Source: Symbiodinium natans (Eukaryota; Sar; Dinophyceae; Suessiales; Symbiodiniaceae). From it: a DNA stretch of 64,000 bases. This document shows positions 45,438 through 57,200 of this stretch, in pieces. Every line of letters starts with the position of its first letter. The first letter of the stretch is position 1. The stretch is taken from NCBI GenBank assembly GCA_905221605.1, contig CAJNDS010002673.1:62001-126000 (forward strand), read 5' to 3'. The notes under the pieces were generated by a model. That model did no database searches. It saw nothing but the letters and a program-made list of their open reading frames with translations, and had not been told where the DNA came from. Made by a program: the position numbers and the translations under genes.

Positions 45438-46356
45438 TCTACAAAAGCAGAAGCATTTAAACCTTTGCAAGCTATTATAACTATTACATATGTAAACTTC
45501 AACAGTTCAACCCGTGTTTTTTTGAGAGAAAGGCAGTAACCACAGAATTGACGAGATTTCGGGCCTAGGGTAATGGACGGAAGGTTTCTACAAAGAAAGG
45601 GTCTAACCGAGTCTAACCACAGAACTTGACGAATTTGGTGTGTAGGGTTTAGCCGAAGGTTTTTGAAGAGAAAGGGTCTAACCGACGCGCTTTTCTATAC
45701 CGTATTGTTTTTACAAAACCCACAGAAGCTACCTGAAACTAAATTGCACAACGTTCGTTTCGGTTGCTTCTTTATGTTTGCTGTCTTTGTTGAATAAGTT
45801 GTTCTTTCCGTAGACCTTGCGCTATTTCTCTTTTCTCAATGCATTTTGTTTTGTTGTTGCAGAACCACAAACTCTAATCGAAACTAAGTTGATCAACTTC
45901 AATTCCTTTTTTCTCTGAAAAAATGGTGTTTTCAATAGCCTTGTGCTGCTGTTCAATGCGTTTTGTTTTGTTATTGTAGTATGAGCCACAGAATTCAATC
46001 AAAAGTCATGTGTCTAGGTCATGTGAAAGCTCTTTTATCTCTGTGTAGGTAATGAATGCCCTTGCCTCTTCTGAAAAGGGGTCCTCCAAGGGAATGACAG
46101 AGCTCCTTATTTACACCTTATGAAAAAGCCTTTCTCCTACTTGAAGAAGTGTTTACTAGAAAGAGATAGAGGAGATCTTCCATTTCCTCGAGAGACAGAT
46201 CTTTCATTGAAAACGAATACAGGAGGACTTTCATGTCCCAGTAGGAGAGAGAGGACATCGTTCATGTCCAGTTTTCATTTCCTATAAAGGAGAGGGGGGA
46301 GGGCCGGGGGGGGGGGGGTGGGTGGCTCAAATAGGGTTTATTTGGAAGCTAAGGCT
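45438..46356. repeat. Segmental repeat R1, copy 2
   Basis: Diverged copy of 40,511-41,490; lacks a block around 46,090 and has a longer G-run at 46,306. Confidence 0.9.
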
Positions 46357-48876
46357 CGGGTTTTGCCCATGGCAAAGAGAAGATGGTATTCGTCTTCATC
46401 TTTCCTATCCTTCTTGTCTTTCTTCTCTCTTGTTCGTTTCCCTTTGAAACAAAAACCCAAAGGAAGAACAATGAAAATGAAAGGAACTCGCTTTCTTTTT
46501 CCGTTTGGGAACAATGAAAAGAACCGAGGAGATAAGGCGAGAGGAGGCATATGCTGAAGCATGGAGAGGGGCCACGGGCAAGCAGCTAACCCCGCTCACG
46601 TTCCCAACCATTGAAAAAGGATAAGAAAGGACAAGGGCCTCCATTCCCCTCTTATGTTTTCCTTGTGCTTTTTGTCGTTGAAGAGGACGGAGAGAGAAGG
46701 AGGAGGAGAAATAGACAGGATCGCATTTTTAATGGGAAGAGCAAAGACAACAATGGAGGAGAGATGAATAAAGGATAAGGAAAGACAAAACAAGGCACAG
46801 AGAAGATGGGACTCTTCTTTATCGATCCTCTCTCCCTTATCTCTCCCTTCCCTTTTTCTTCTTGAAATAAGGAAAACAAAAAGGAAGAATTAAGAGAACA
46901 ACAAAGGAGAAGGGTAAGGAAAGGAAGCCGAGAAAAGGGATATGATGAAGTACGGCAAGGTCCACGCGCAAGAAGTCACCCTCTGCTTACCTTTCCCCTG
47001 CTTTATCATACAAGTTCCTTTCTTGTTTTCTAATCAGTTAAAAGGTAATAGATGGAGAGAGGGGAAAGGGAAGTGAGAGAGTAGAGATCACAAGGATGCC
47101 TTTGTTCTGGAAGCGTACTGCAAGGAATAGAAGAGACAAGAGGCAAGGGGAGGGACGGACAAAACAAGGCGCAAGAAGATGGCATTCCTCTATATCTATC
47201 ATCTCTCCCCTGTCCCTTTTGAATGAGAAAAAAACCTTTCTTGCTCTTCACAGATAGGTGTCATCCCTCCTCTTCAGGAAATCCCCTTTCCCTTATTTTG
47301 CTTTTTGAAGCGAATAAGAACAAGAACAGGTAGGAAGAGAGGAAAGGGAAATAATAAGTAAAGAGAGGAGCCCTTCAATCCCCCTCCCTGTCTCTTATGT
47401 TCTTTTCCTTCTTGGGGGGTATCGTTCTTTCTCCTTTGAAGATGCAGAAGACGATTGAAAAGGACACCCGTTCCATCGCCCCTATATATAGAGAGAGACA
47501 TCATGAGCATCAGCTGGGTTTGCTGCCAATCCAAAACGGTGTCCCTTTAATCGCTTTCTGTGTGTCAAACGAGCAAAAGGGACACCCCTAAGTGCTTTCT
47601 TTTGGGATGTCTTTCTTTTTGCCTTGAAGACACAGCAAACGTAAAAAAGGACGCCTGCTTCCGTCGCGCATAGAGAGAGAGAGAGATAGAGAGAGACTGA
47701 GAATGAATGAGTGAGAGATAGAGATAGGGACAGGGAAAGAGAGCAAGATAAAGAAAGAACGAAAGAAAGAAAGATAGCGACAGGGATACAGACAGAGAGA
47801 GAGAGAGAGAGTTTTCTGTTCGGGGGCATCCTTTTTTATCGCTTGAAGATGCAGAAAACGATCCAAAGGGACAGCCGTTCCATCGCCCATGGCAAAGAGA
47901 AGATGGTACCCGTCTTCATCTTTCCTATCCTTCTTGTCTTTCTTCTCTCTTGTTCGTTTCCCTTTGAAACAAAAACCCAAAGGAAGAACAATGAAAATGA
48001 AAGGAACTCGCTTTCTTTTTCCGTTTGGGAACAATCAAAAGAACCGAGGAGATAAGACGAGAGGAGGCATATGCTGAAGCATGGAGAGGGGCCACGGGCA
48101 AGCAGCCAACCCCCAACCATTGAAAAAGGATAAGAAAGGCCAGGGGCCTCCATTCTCTTTGTTTTTTTCCTTTTCTTGTGTTTTTTGTCTTTGAAGAGGG
48201 AGAGAGAAGGAGGAGGAGACATAGACAGGGTTGCATTTTTAACAGGAAGAGCAAAGACAAGAATAGAGAGATGAATAAGGAGTAGGAAAGACAAAACAAG
48301 GCACAGAGAAGATGGGGGACTCTTCTTTATCGATCCTCTCTCCCTTATCTCTCCCTTCCCTTGTTCTTTTCGAAATAAGGAAAACAAAAAGGAATTATGA
48401 AAACAGGAGAAGGGTAAGGAGAGGAACAGAAGAGATAGGCCGAGAAGAGGGATATGATGAAGTACGGCAAGGTCCACGCGCAAGGAGTCACCCTCTGCTT
48501 ACCCTTCCCCTGCTTTATCATACAAGTTCCTTTCTTGTTTTTAATCAGTTAAAAGGTAATAGATGGAGAGAAGGGAAAGGGAAGTGAGAGGAGCGATCAC
48601 AAGGATGCCATTTTTCTGGAAGCGTACTGCAAGGAATAGAAACAGGAAGCACAGAAGACGCATGAAAAGGACACCCGTTCCATCGCCCCTATATATAGAG
48701 TGATATATCATGAGCATCAGCTGGGTTTGCTGCCAATCCAAAATGGTGTGCCTTTAATCGCTTTCTGTGTCTTCAAACGAGCAAAAGGGACACCCCTAAG
48801 TGTTATCTTTTGGGATGTCTTTCTTTTTGGCTTGAAGACACAGAAAACGTAAAAAGGACGCCTGCTTCCATCGCAC

Positions 48877-48909
<33 letters not shown>

Positions 48910-49690
48910 TAGAGAGAGAGAGAGAGAGTGAGACTGGGAATGAATGAGTGAGAGATAGAGATAGGGACAGGGAAAGAGAGCAAGATAAAGAAAGAACGAA
49001 AGAAAGAAAGATAGCGACAGGGATACAGACAGAGAGAGAGTGCTTTTGTTCGGGGGCGTCCTTTTTCTCGCTTGAAGATGCAGAAAACGATCCACATGCA
49101 CAATCGTTCCATCGCCCATGGCAAAGAGAAGATGGTACTCGTCTTCATCTTTCCTCTCTTTCTCCTCTTTCTTCTCTCTTGTTCGTTTCCCTTTGAAACA
49201 AAAACCCAAAGGAAGAACAATGAAAATGAAAGGAACTCGCTTTCTTTTTCCGTTTGGGAACAATCAAAAGAACCGAGGAGATAAGGCGAGAGGAGGCATA
49301 TGCTGAAGCATGGAGAGGGGCCACGGGCAAGCAGCCAACCCCCAACCATTGAAAAAGGATAAGAAAGGCCAAGGGCCTCCATTCCCTTTGCTTTTTTCCT
49401 TTTCTTGTGTTTTTTGTCTTTGAAGAGGAGGGAGAGAGAAGGAGGAGGAGGAGACATAGACAGGGTTGCAGTTTTAACAGGAAGAGCAAAGGCAAGAATA
49501 GAGAGATGAATAAAGGAGCAGGAAAGACAAAACAAGGCACAGAGAAGATGGGACTCTTCTTTAGCGATCCTCTCTCCCATATCTCTCCCTTCCCTTTTTC
49601 TTTTCGAAATAAGGACAACAAAAATGACAAAAAGGATGAACCATGAAAAAAGGAGAAGGGTAAGGAAAGGAACAGAAGAGATAGGCCCTT
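46357..49690. repeat. Triplicated ~1.2-1.5 kb segment R2
   Basis: The anchor catggcaaagagaagatggt occurs at 46,369, 47,889 and 49,118. Each is followed by the same approximately 500-bp stretch (gttcgtttccctttgaaaca ... atgctgaagcatggagaggg ... cagagaagatggg). Between them lie foldback modules (47,440-47,610; 48,660-48,815) and GA microsatellites (47,670-47,810; 48,879-49,040). Long Ser/Leu-rich frames are CT-repeat artefacts. Confidence 0.85.
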
Positions 49691-49795
49691 GAAATGGGTC
49701 TGAAATTTGCAGTCTCCCAGGAAGAGGGACTTTAAAACCTAGTAAAAATGATTTTTCCAGATTTTAAGGATTTGAAGGAATTTAAAGAGTTTGTG
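49690..49795. other. Spacer
   Basis: T/A-rich unique stretch (ttaaggatttgaaggaattt); nothing recognised. Confidence 0.6.
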
Positions 49796-49940
49796 GGGGC
49801 GCGGAGCCGTGACTCATTTCAGGCCCTGAGATGAGTCACTGTGTGTGTTGAGGGGGCACGGAGCCGTGACTCATTTCAGGCCCTGAAATGAGTCACTGCT
49901 TTCGTTGACGGGGCACGGAGCCGTGACTCATTTCAGTCCC
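49796..49940. repeat. Tandem hairpin repeat with TGACTCA
   Basis: About 58-bp unit, two full and one partial copy: ggcacggagccgtgactcat then tcag. In full units, gtgactcatttcag-gcc-ctgaaatgagtcac forms a 14-bp-arm hairpin (one arm mismatch in the first unit). Confidence 0.9.
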
Positions 49941-50036
49941 AACTAATTGAAATAATTTAGATAAAATCCAGTCCCAACTAATTGAAATAATTTAGATAAA
50001 ATTTGAATAATTTAAGTAATGTAAATAATTTCGGGC
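49941..50036. repeat. AT-rich 33-bp duplication
   Basis: agtcccaactaattgaaata plus atttagataaaat, twice, then further aataattt units. Confidence 0.9.
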
Positions 50037-50047
50037 CTGCAGAAAGG

Positions 50048-50490
50048 CACGGCTCGATTTGGCCAAATTTTGCCGGGCAGCCTCCGGGCAAAATTTGGCC
50101 AAATCGGGCTGCTCTTCGTGTGCGATGAGAAATGCGCGGCTCGATTTGGCCAAATTATGCCGGGCAGCCTCCGGGCAAAATTTGGCCAAATCGGGCTGCT
50201 CTTCGTACGCGATGAGAAATGCGTGGCTCGATTTGGCCAAATTTCGCTGGGCAGCCTCCGGGCAAAATTTGGCCAAATCGGGCTGCTCTTCGTATGCGAT
50301 GAGAAATGCGCGGCTCGATTTGGCCAAATTTTGCCGGGCAGCCTCCGGGCAAATTTTGGCCAAATCGGGCTGCTCTTCGTATGCGATGAGAAATGCGCGG
50401 CTCGATTGCGATGAGAAATGCGCGGCTCGATTTGACCAAATTTTGCCGGGCAGCCTCCGGGCAAAATTTGGCCAAATCGGGCTGCCACGC
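50048..50490. repeat. Hairpin satellite S1, ~85-bp unit
   Basis: Five units; each contains gatttggccaaattttgcc and its mirrored ggcaaaatttggccaaatc around an 11-13 nt loop, then ttcgtatgcgatgagaaatg. Stop-free frames on both strands arise from the repeat. Confidence 0.95.
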
Positions 50491-50935
50491 ACAAAATCTG
50501 CCTGGATCTACGCGGGGCTGTTTCTTACAAAAAAAGTGCCGCGTAGATCCAGGCAGATTTTGTCCTTCGTGTTTTTTGACAAAACACCATGGACAAAATC
50601 TGCCTGGATCTACGCGGGGCTGTTTCTGACAAAAAAAAGTGCCGCGTAGATCCAGGCAGATTTTGTCCTTCGTGTTTTTTGACAAAACACCATGGACAAA
50701 ATCTGCCTGGATCTATGCGGGGCTGTTTCTTACAAAAAAAAGTGCCGCGTAGATCCAGGCAGATTTTGTCCTTCGTGTTTTTTGACAAAACACCATGGAC
50801 AAAATCTGCCCGGATCTACGCGGCGCTGTTTCTTACAAAAAAAGTGATGCGTAGATCCAGGCAGATTTTGTCCTTTGTGTTTTTGGAGAAATCACCATGG
50901 ACAAAATCTGCCTGGATCTACGCGGGGCCCGGCAA
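50491..50935. repeat. Hairpin satellite S2, ~115-bp unit
   Basis: Four units; in the first, the 25-bp arm at 50491-50515 (acaaaatctgcctggatcta...) is exactly mirrored at 50539-50563. The spacer ttcgtgttttttgacaaaac separates units. Confidence 0.95.
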
Positions 50936-51040
50936 AATCTGACCAAAGTGACGCGACCCTAATTTATATAATTTACATAATTTTTATAATTTGAATAATT
51001 TAAATAGTTTAAATGGAAAAGGAGGGGGGGCTGGCCCGCT
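50936..51040. other. AT-rich spacer
   Basis: ataatttacataatt repeats; nothing else. Confidence 0.7.
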
Positions 51041-51983
51041 TCCGGGGAGGACCGGGCTCGTGATTTAGTATTGGGGGGAGGCTCGGGCTCGTGATTTAGT
51101 ATTGGGGGGAGGCCCCGGCTCGTGATTTAGTATTGGGAGAAGGCCCGGGCTCGTGATTTAGTATTGAGAGAAGGCCCGGGCTCGTAATTTAGTATTGGGA
51201 GAAGGCCCGAGGCTTTTTTAATAGTTTTAAAAGTTTTAAAAGTTCTAATAGTTTTAAAAGTTTTAAAAGTTTTGAAAGTTCAGGAATCTCATGGCCGGTT
51301 AGTATTGGAAGGAGGCCAGGGCTTGTAGTTTAGTATTGGGGAGAGGCCTGGGCTCGTGATTTAGTATTGGGGTAAGGCTCGGGCTCGTGATTTAGTATTG
51401 GGGGGAGGCCCGGCTCGTGATTTAGTATTGAGGGGAGGCCCGGGCTCGTGATTTAGTATTGGAGGGAGGCCCGGGCTCGTAATTTAGTATTGGGAGATGG
51501 CCCGATGCTTTTTTAATAGTTTTAAAAGTTTTAATAGTTTTAAAAGTTTTAAAAGTTTTGAAAGTTCAGGAATCTCATGGCAGGTTAGTATTGGAGTGAG
51601 GCCCGGGCTCGTAGTTTAGTATTGGGGGGAGGCCTGGGCTCGTGATTTAGTATTGAGAGGATGCTCGGGCTCGTCATTTAGTATTGGGGGGAGGCCCGAG
51701 CTCGTGATTTAGTATTGGGGGGAGGCTTGGGCTTGTGATTTAGTATTGGGGAGAGGCCCGGGCTCGTGATTTAGTATTGGGCGGAGGCTCGGGCTCGTGA
51801 TTTAGTATTGGGGGGAGGCTCGGGCTCGTGATTTAGTATTTGGGGGAGGCCCGGGCTCGTAATTTAGTATTGGGTAGAGGCTTGGGCTTGTGATTTAGTA
51901 TTGGGGAGAGGTCCGGGCTCGTCATCTAGTATTGGGGGAAGGCCCGGGCTCGTGATTTAGTATTGGGAAGAGGCCCGGGGCCC
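51040..51983. repeat. Minisatellite S3, 31-32 bp unit
   Basis: About 25 units of ctcgtgatttagtattgggg plus a variable gaggcccggg part, interrupted twice (51,215-51,300; 51,508-51,590) by ttttaaaagttttaatag-type repeats and ggaatctcatggc. Confidence 0.97.
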
Positions 51984-52083
51984 NNNNNNNNNNNNNNNNN
52001 NNNNNNNNNNNNNNNNNNNNNNNNNNNNNNNNNNNNNNNNNNNNNNNNNNNNNNNNNNNNNNNNNNNNNNNNNNNNNNNNNNN
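51984..52083. other. Assembly gap, 100 N
   Basis: Exactly 100 N, the usual placeholder for a scaffold join of unknown size. Confidence 0.99.
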
Positions 52084-53539
52084 ATGCATTTTGTTTTGTT
52101 ATTGTAGTATGAGCCACAGAATTCAATCGAAAGTCATGTGTCTAGGTCATCTGAAAGCTCTTTTATCTCTGTGTAGGTAATGAGTGCCCTTGCCTCTTCT
52201 GAAAAGGGTCCTCCAAGGGCTCCCCTCTCTCCTTCTTCTTTTTTGGGGAATGACAGAGCTCCTGATTTACACCTTATGAAAAAGCCTTTCTCCTACTTGA
52301 AGAAGTGTTTCCTAGAAAGGGATAGAGGAGATCTTCCATTTCCTCGAGAGACAGATCTTTCATTGAAAACAAACACAGGAGGACTTTCATGTCCCATTAA
52401 GAGAGAGAGGAGCTCTCTCCTGCTGCATTAAAAGATAGAGGACATCGTTCGTGTCCAGTTTTCATTTCCTATAAAGGAGAGGGGGGAGGGGGAGGGGGGG
52501 GGGTGGCCGGCTTAAATAGGGTTTATTTGGAAGCTGAGGGTCGTGTTGTGGTGTGGTAGATAGAAAGGAAAGGGCATGAGAAAGTTGCTAGAGGAGCTCT
52601 TCAATTCCCTTCCTTATCTCCTGTGCTCTTTTCCTTCTTATTGCAACAGGAGAAGACAGGAAAAGGGCTTCCATTCCCATCTTGTTCTTCCTTTCTTGTT
52701 TTTGTCATTTAGAGAGGAACAGGAGAAGAGGAGGGAGAGAGAAGGAGAGAGGAGAGATACAGGGAATCCAACTTCAATGGAATAGCAAAGAAAAGAATAG
52801 AAGAGAGATGAATAGAGAAGAGGGAGAGACAAAACAAGGCGCTGAGAAGATGGCACTCTTCTTTATCGTTCCTCCCTCCCTTATCTCTCCCTTCCCTCTT
52901 TCTTTTCGAAATAAGAACAACTAAACAGGAAGAATTATGCAAAGGAGAACAGTAAGACAAAAGAGCAGAAGAGATAGGCCGAGAAGAGGGATATGATGAA
53001 GTACGGCAAGGTCCACGCGCAAGGAGTCACCCTCTGCCTTACCTTCCACTGCTTTATCATGCTAGTTCCTTTCTTGTGTTTTATCAGTTAAAAGAAACTA
53101 GAAGGAGAGAAGGGAAAGGGACGTGAGAGGGGAGAGAGATAGCAAGGAGGCCACTTATTTTTCTGGAAGGGTACTGAACAGAAGAGAGGAGACAAGAAAC
53201 AAGGAGACGGAGGAACGCAACAAGGCACAAAGGAGATGGCACTCTTCTTTATCTGTAATCTCTCCCTTCTTTGTCTCTCCCTTTTCCCTCTATAATTAAA
53301 CAAGACAAGACTATTCTTGCTCTTCGCAGATAGGTGCCCCCTCTCCTCTTCAGGAAGCCCCCTTGCCCTCATTTTGCTTGCTTTCTGAAACGACAAGGAA
53401 GCAACACATAGAACGAGAGGAAAGGTGGAGCTCTTCAATTTGTTTCCCTATCTCTTTTTTCTTTTCTTTTTTCATTCAAAAAGGCAAAGAAGCTTCCTTT
53501 TGTGTGTTTTTGAGATTTAAAGGAGAACAAGAGAAGAGA

Positions 53540-53581
<42 letters not shown>

Positions 53582-54144
53582 GAGAGAAAGGAGAGAGGAG
53601 AGATGAAAAGTAATGCAACTCTAATGGGAAGAGCAATGACAAGAATGGAAGAGAAATGAAGGCAGGCGAGGGAGGCGCAAAAATCAGGCAAAGAGAAGAC
53701 GGTGCTCGTTTTCATCTTTCCTCTGTTTCTTATTTTTCTCTTCTCTTGTTCATGTCCGTTAGAAAGAAAAGACAAAAGGAAGAACAATTAATGAACATGT
53801 AAGCAAACCCAGCTGATGCTCATGATTTCTCCCTCTCTCTCTCTCCCTATATATGCTTAGGGTGTCCCTTTTGCTCGTTTGAAGACACAGCAAGCGATTA
53901 AAAGGGACGCCCGTTTTGGGTTGGCAGCAAGCCCAACTGATGCTCATGATTTTTCTCTCTCCCCATATATGGGCGATGGAACGGGTGTCTTTTTGGATCG
54001 TTTTCTGCATCTTCAAGCGAGGAAAAGGGACACCACAAGGAAACACTTAGTCAGGGCGTCCCTTTTGCTCGTTTGAAGACACAGAAGGCGATTAAAAGGG
54101 ATGCCCATTTTGGATCGGCAGCAAACCCAGCTGATGCTCACGAT

Positions 54145-54228
<84 letters not shown>

Positions 54229-57200
54229 GGGCGATGGAACGGGTGTCCTTCCTGATAGTTTTCTGCATCTTCAAGGGAGAAAGAAGGGCACCGCCCAAGA
54301 AAGAATAGAAACATCAGATGTAGGGAGGGAAATTGAAGGGCTCCTCTCTTTACTTAGTCATTCCCTTTCCTCTCTTCTTATCTGTTGTTTTCTTCGCTTA
54401 AAAAAGCAAAGTAAGGGAAAGGATATTTCCTGAAGGAGAGAGGAGAGATACAGGGAACCCAACTTCAATGGAATAGCAAAGAAAAGAATAGAAGAGAGAT
54501 GAATAGAGAAGAGGGAGAGACAAACCAAGGCGCTGAGAAGATGGCGCTCTTCTTTATCTTTCCTCCCTTCCTTATCTCTCCCTTCCCTCTTTCTTTTCGA
54601 AATAAGAACAACTAAACAGGAAGAATTATGAACAGGAGAACAGTAAGAAAAAAGAGCAGAAGAGATAGGCCGAGAAGAGGGATATGATGAAGTACGGCAA
54701 GGTCCACGCGCAAGGAGTCACCCTCGGTTTACCTTCCACTGCTTTATCACGCAAGTTCCTTTCTTGTGTTTTATCGGTTAAAAGAAACTAGAAGGAGAGA
54801 AGGGAAAGGGAAGTGAGAGAGGAGAGAGATAGCAAGGAGGCCATTTTTCTGGAGGCGTGCTGCCGTGTTTGAAGAAAGCAGGGCGGTTCAACAGTACCAA
54901 ATTTTCAAGACAACCTCTAAGAAAATTTGGTACTGTTGAACCGCCTTGTTTTAAAGGAAACAGGGCGGCTCCGTTGCCTCTTAAAGGAATGAGATACTTT
55001 TTTCGAGAATGAGAAAGTGCCGTTTCCACTTTCATAGGAAAGGAAAGAGAAGCGATATGAAGCAAGCTTCTCCGCCTCTTAAAGGAATGAGGTACTATTT
55101 ATCTGAATAGGAAATGAGAAAGTTCCTTTTCCACTTTCAATTGGAAAAGAAATAGAAGCGATTCTGCGGCTCGGAATTCCTCTACCTGGTCCCTACCTTG
55201 TAGCTCCTCTACTTACGACATCTTGGCATTAGCTGGCAAAAAAGGCAACCGGACTGAGATGAATAGAGCATGAGAAAGTTCGTTTCCACTTTCAATCGGA
55301 AAGGAAAGGGAAACGATTCTGGAACTCGGAATTCCTCTACCTGGTCTGTACCTTGTAGCTACTCTGCTTCTTGGTATTAAATGAAGAGCGCCATCGCTGT
55401 TTAACAAGACATGAAGAGTCCCTCAAAGCATGACAAACCCCCTCCAGTCCTCAGGAAGAAAAAAGACAGCTCCTTTATCGCTTCATGCCCTGTAAGTCCT
55501 AATCGGATAGGGATCCATGAAGAGTTCGTCTAGCTGTTAACAGAGGCACCAATCTATTTCCCAATAGGAAAGGAGCATGACAAAGCGAACGAAGACATAA
55601 AGCCAAAAGCCCCTGTACTTCGTAATCGGAGAGGGGAACGGGAGAGCGTGACAGAGCTTTTGCCTCTTTAAACAGCAATGAAGAGAGCTCCTCTACCTCT
55701 TATAAAGGAATGCGACACGAGAAAGTTCCCTTTCCACTTATATTAATGGGAAAGGAATGAGAAACGATTCTGGAACTCGGAATTCCTCTACATGGTCTCT
55801 GCTTTGTAGCTCCTCTACTTCCTAGTAGTTACTAAATGAAAAAGCTCCTTCCCCGTCTAACTTAAAACATTAAGATTTCCTCCAGCTGTTAACATGTTAA
55901 CATAGGCAATGTATTTCCCACTGAAAGAAGCATGACAAACCCCTCCCTTACCCAGTAAGAATGAAGACATAAAGCCAAACGCCCCTTTACCTTGTAACCG
56001 GCTAAGGAATGGGAGAGCGTGACAGAGCTTTTGCCTCCTTAAACGGGAACGAAGAGAACGCCTCTACCTCAAAGGAATGAGATACTCTTCTCTGATTATG
56101 CCATGAGAAAGTTCCTTTTCTCTTAATGGGAAAGGACAGAGAAGTGACTCTAGAAACTCGGAATTCCCCTACCTTGTATATAGCTCCTCCACTTCTTGGT
56201 ATTCAACGGAAGTTTAACTAGATTTTGTCCGTCTTCTATTCGGAGAAATCACGAGAAAACACAATGGCCACACTCTGGTGTGATCTACTCGCTGCCTTTT
56301 TACAAAAGGAGGCACGTAGATCGCACCAGACGTCCGTCCTCTGTTTGGAGAAATCACGAGAAAACGCGACTGCAAAAATCTCGCGCGACCGACTCACTGC
56401 CTTTTCTACAAAAGCAGAAGCATTTAAACCTTTGCAAGCTATTATAACTATTACATATGTAAACTTCAACAGTTCACCCGTGTTTTTTTTGAGAGAAAGG
56501 CAGTAACCACAGAATTGACGAGATTTCGGGCCTAGGGTAATGGACGGAAGGTTTCTACAAAGAAAGGGTCTAACCGAGTCTAACCACAGAACTTGACGAA
56601 TTTGGTGTGTAGGGTTTAGCCGAAGGTTTTTGAAGAGAAAGGGTCTAACCGACGTGCTTTTCTATACCGTATTGTTTTTACAAAACCCACAGAAGCTACC
56701 TGAAACTAAATTGCACAACGTTCGTTTCGGTTGCTTCTTTATGTTTGCTGTCTTTGTTGAATAAGTTGTTCTTTCCGTAGACCTTGCGCTATTTCTCTTT
56801 TCTCAATGCATTTTGTTTTGTTGTTGCAGAACCACAAACTCTAATCGAAACTAAGTTGATCAACTTCAATTCCTTTTTTCTCTGAAAAAATGGTGTTTTC
56901 AATAGCCTTGTGCTGCTGTTCAATGCGTTTTGTTTTGTTATTGTAGTATGGGCCACAGAATTCAATCAAAAGTCATGTGTCTAGGTCATGTGAAAGCTCT
57001 TTTATCTCTGTGTAGGTAATGAATGCCCTTGCCTCTTCTGAAAAGGGGTCCTCCAAGGGAATGACAGAGCTCCTTATTTACACCTTATGAAAAAGCCTTT
57101 CTCCTACTTGAAGAAGTGTTTACTAGAAAGAGATAGAGGAGATCTTCCATTTCCTCGAGAGACAGATTTTTCATTGAAAACGAATACAGGAGGACTTTCA

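Larger units (their letters stand above)
41032..51983. repeat. 10.95-kb block, left copy
   Basis: Nearly identical to 52,084-63,028 across the N gap, in the same orientation. Confidence 0.97.

Noticed and set aside
47482-49580. Ser/Leu-rich frames up to 287 codons on the minus strand
   Set aside because: They follow GA/CT low-complexity sequence, and alternative frames of the same stretch are equally open; repeat modules, not a protein family.
50012-50942. Frames of 110-196 codons on both strands in S1 and S2
   Set aside because: Both strands are open at once because the hairpin satellite units lack stops; the peptides merely repeat the unit.
49796-51983. Possible CRISPR array
   Set aside because: Repeats are palindromic satellites without unique spacers of constant length, and the window is eukaryotic.
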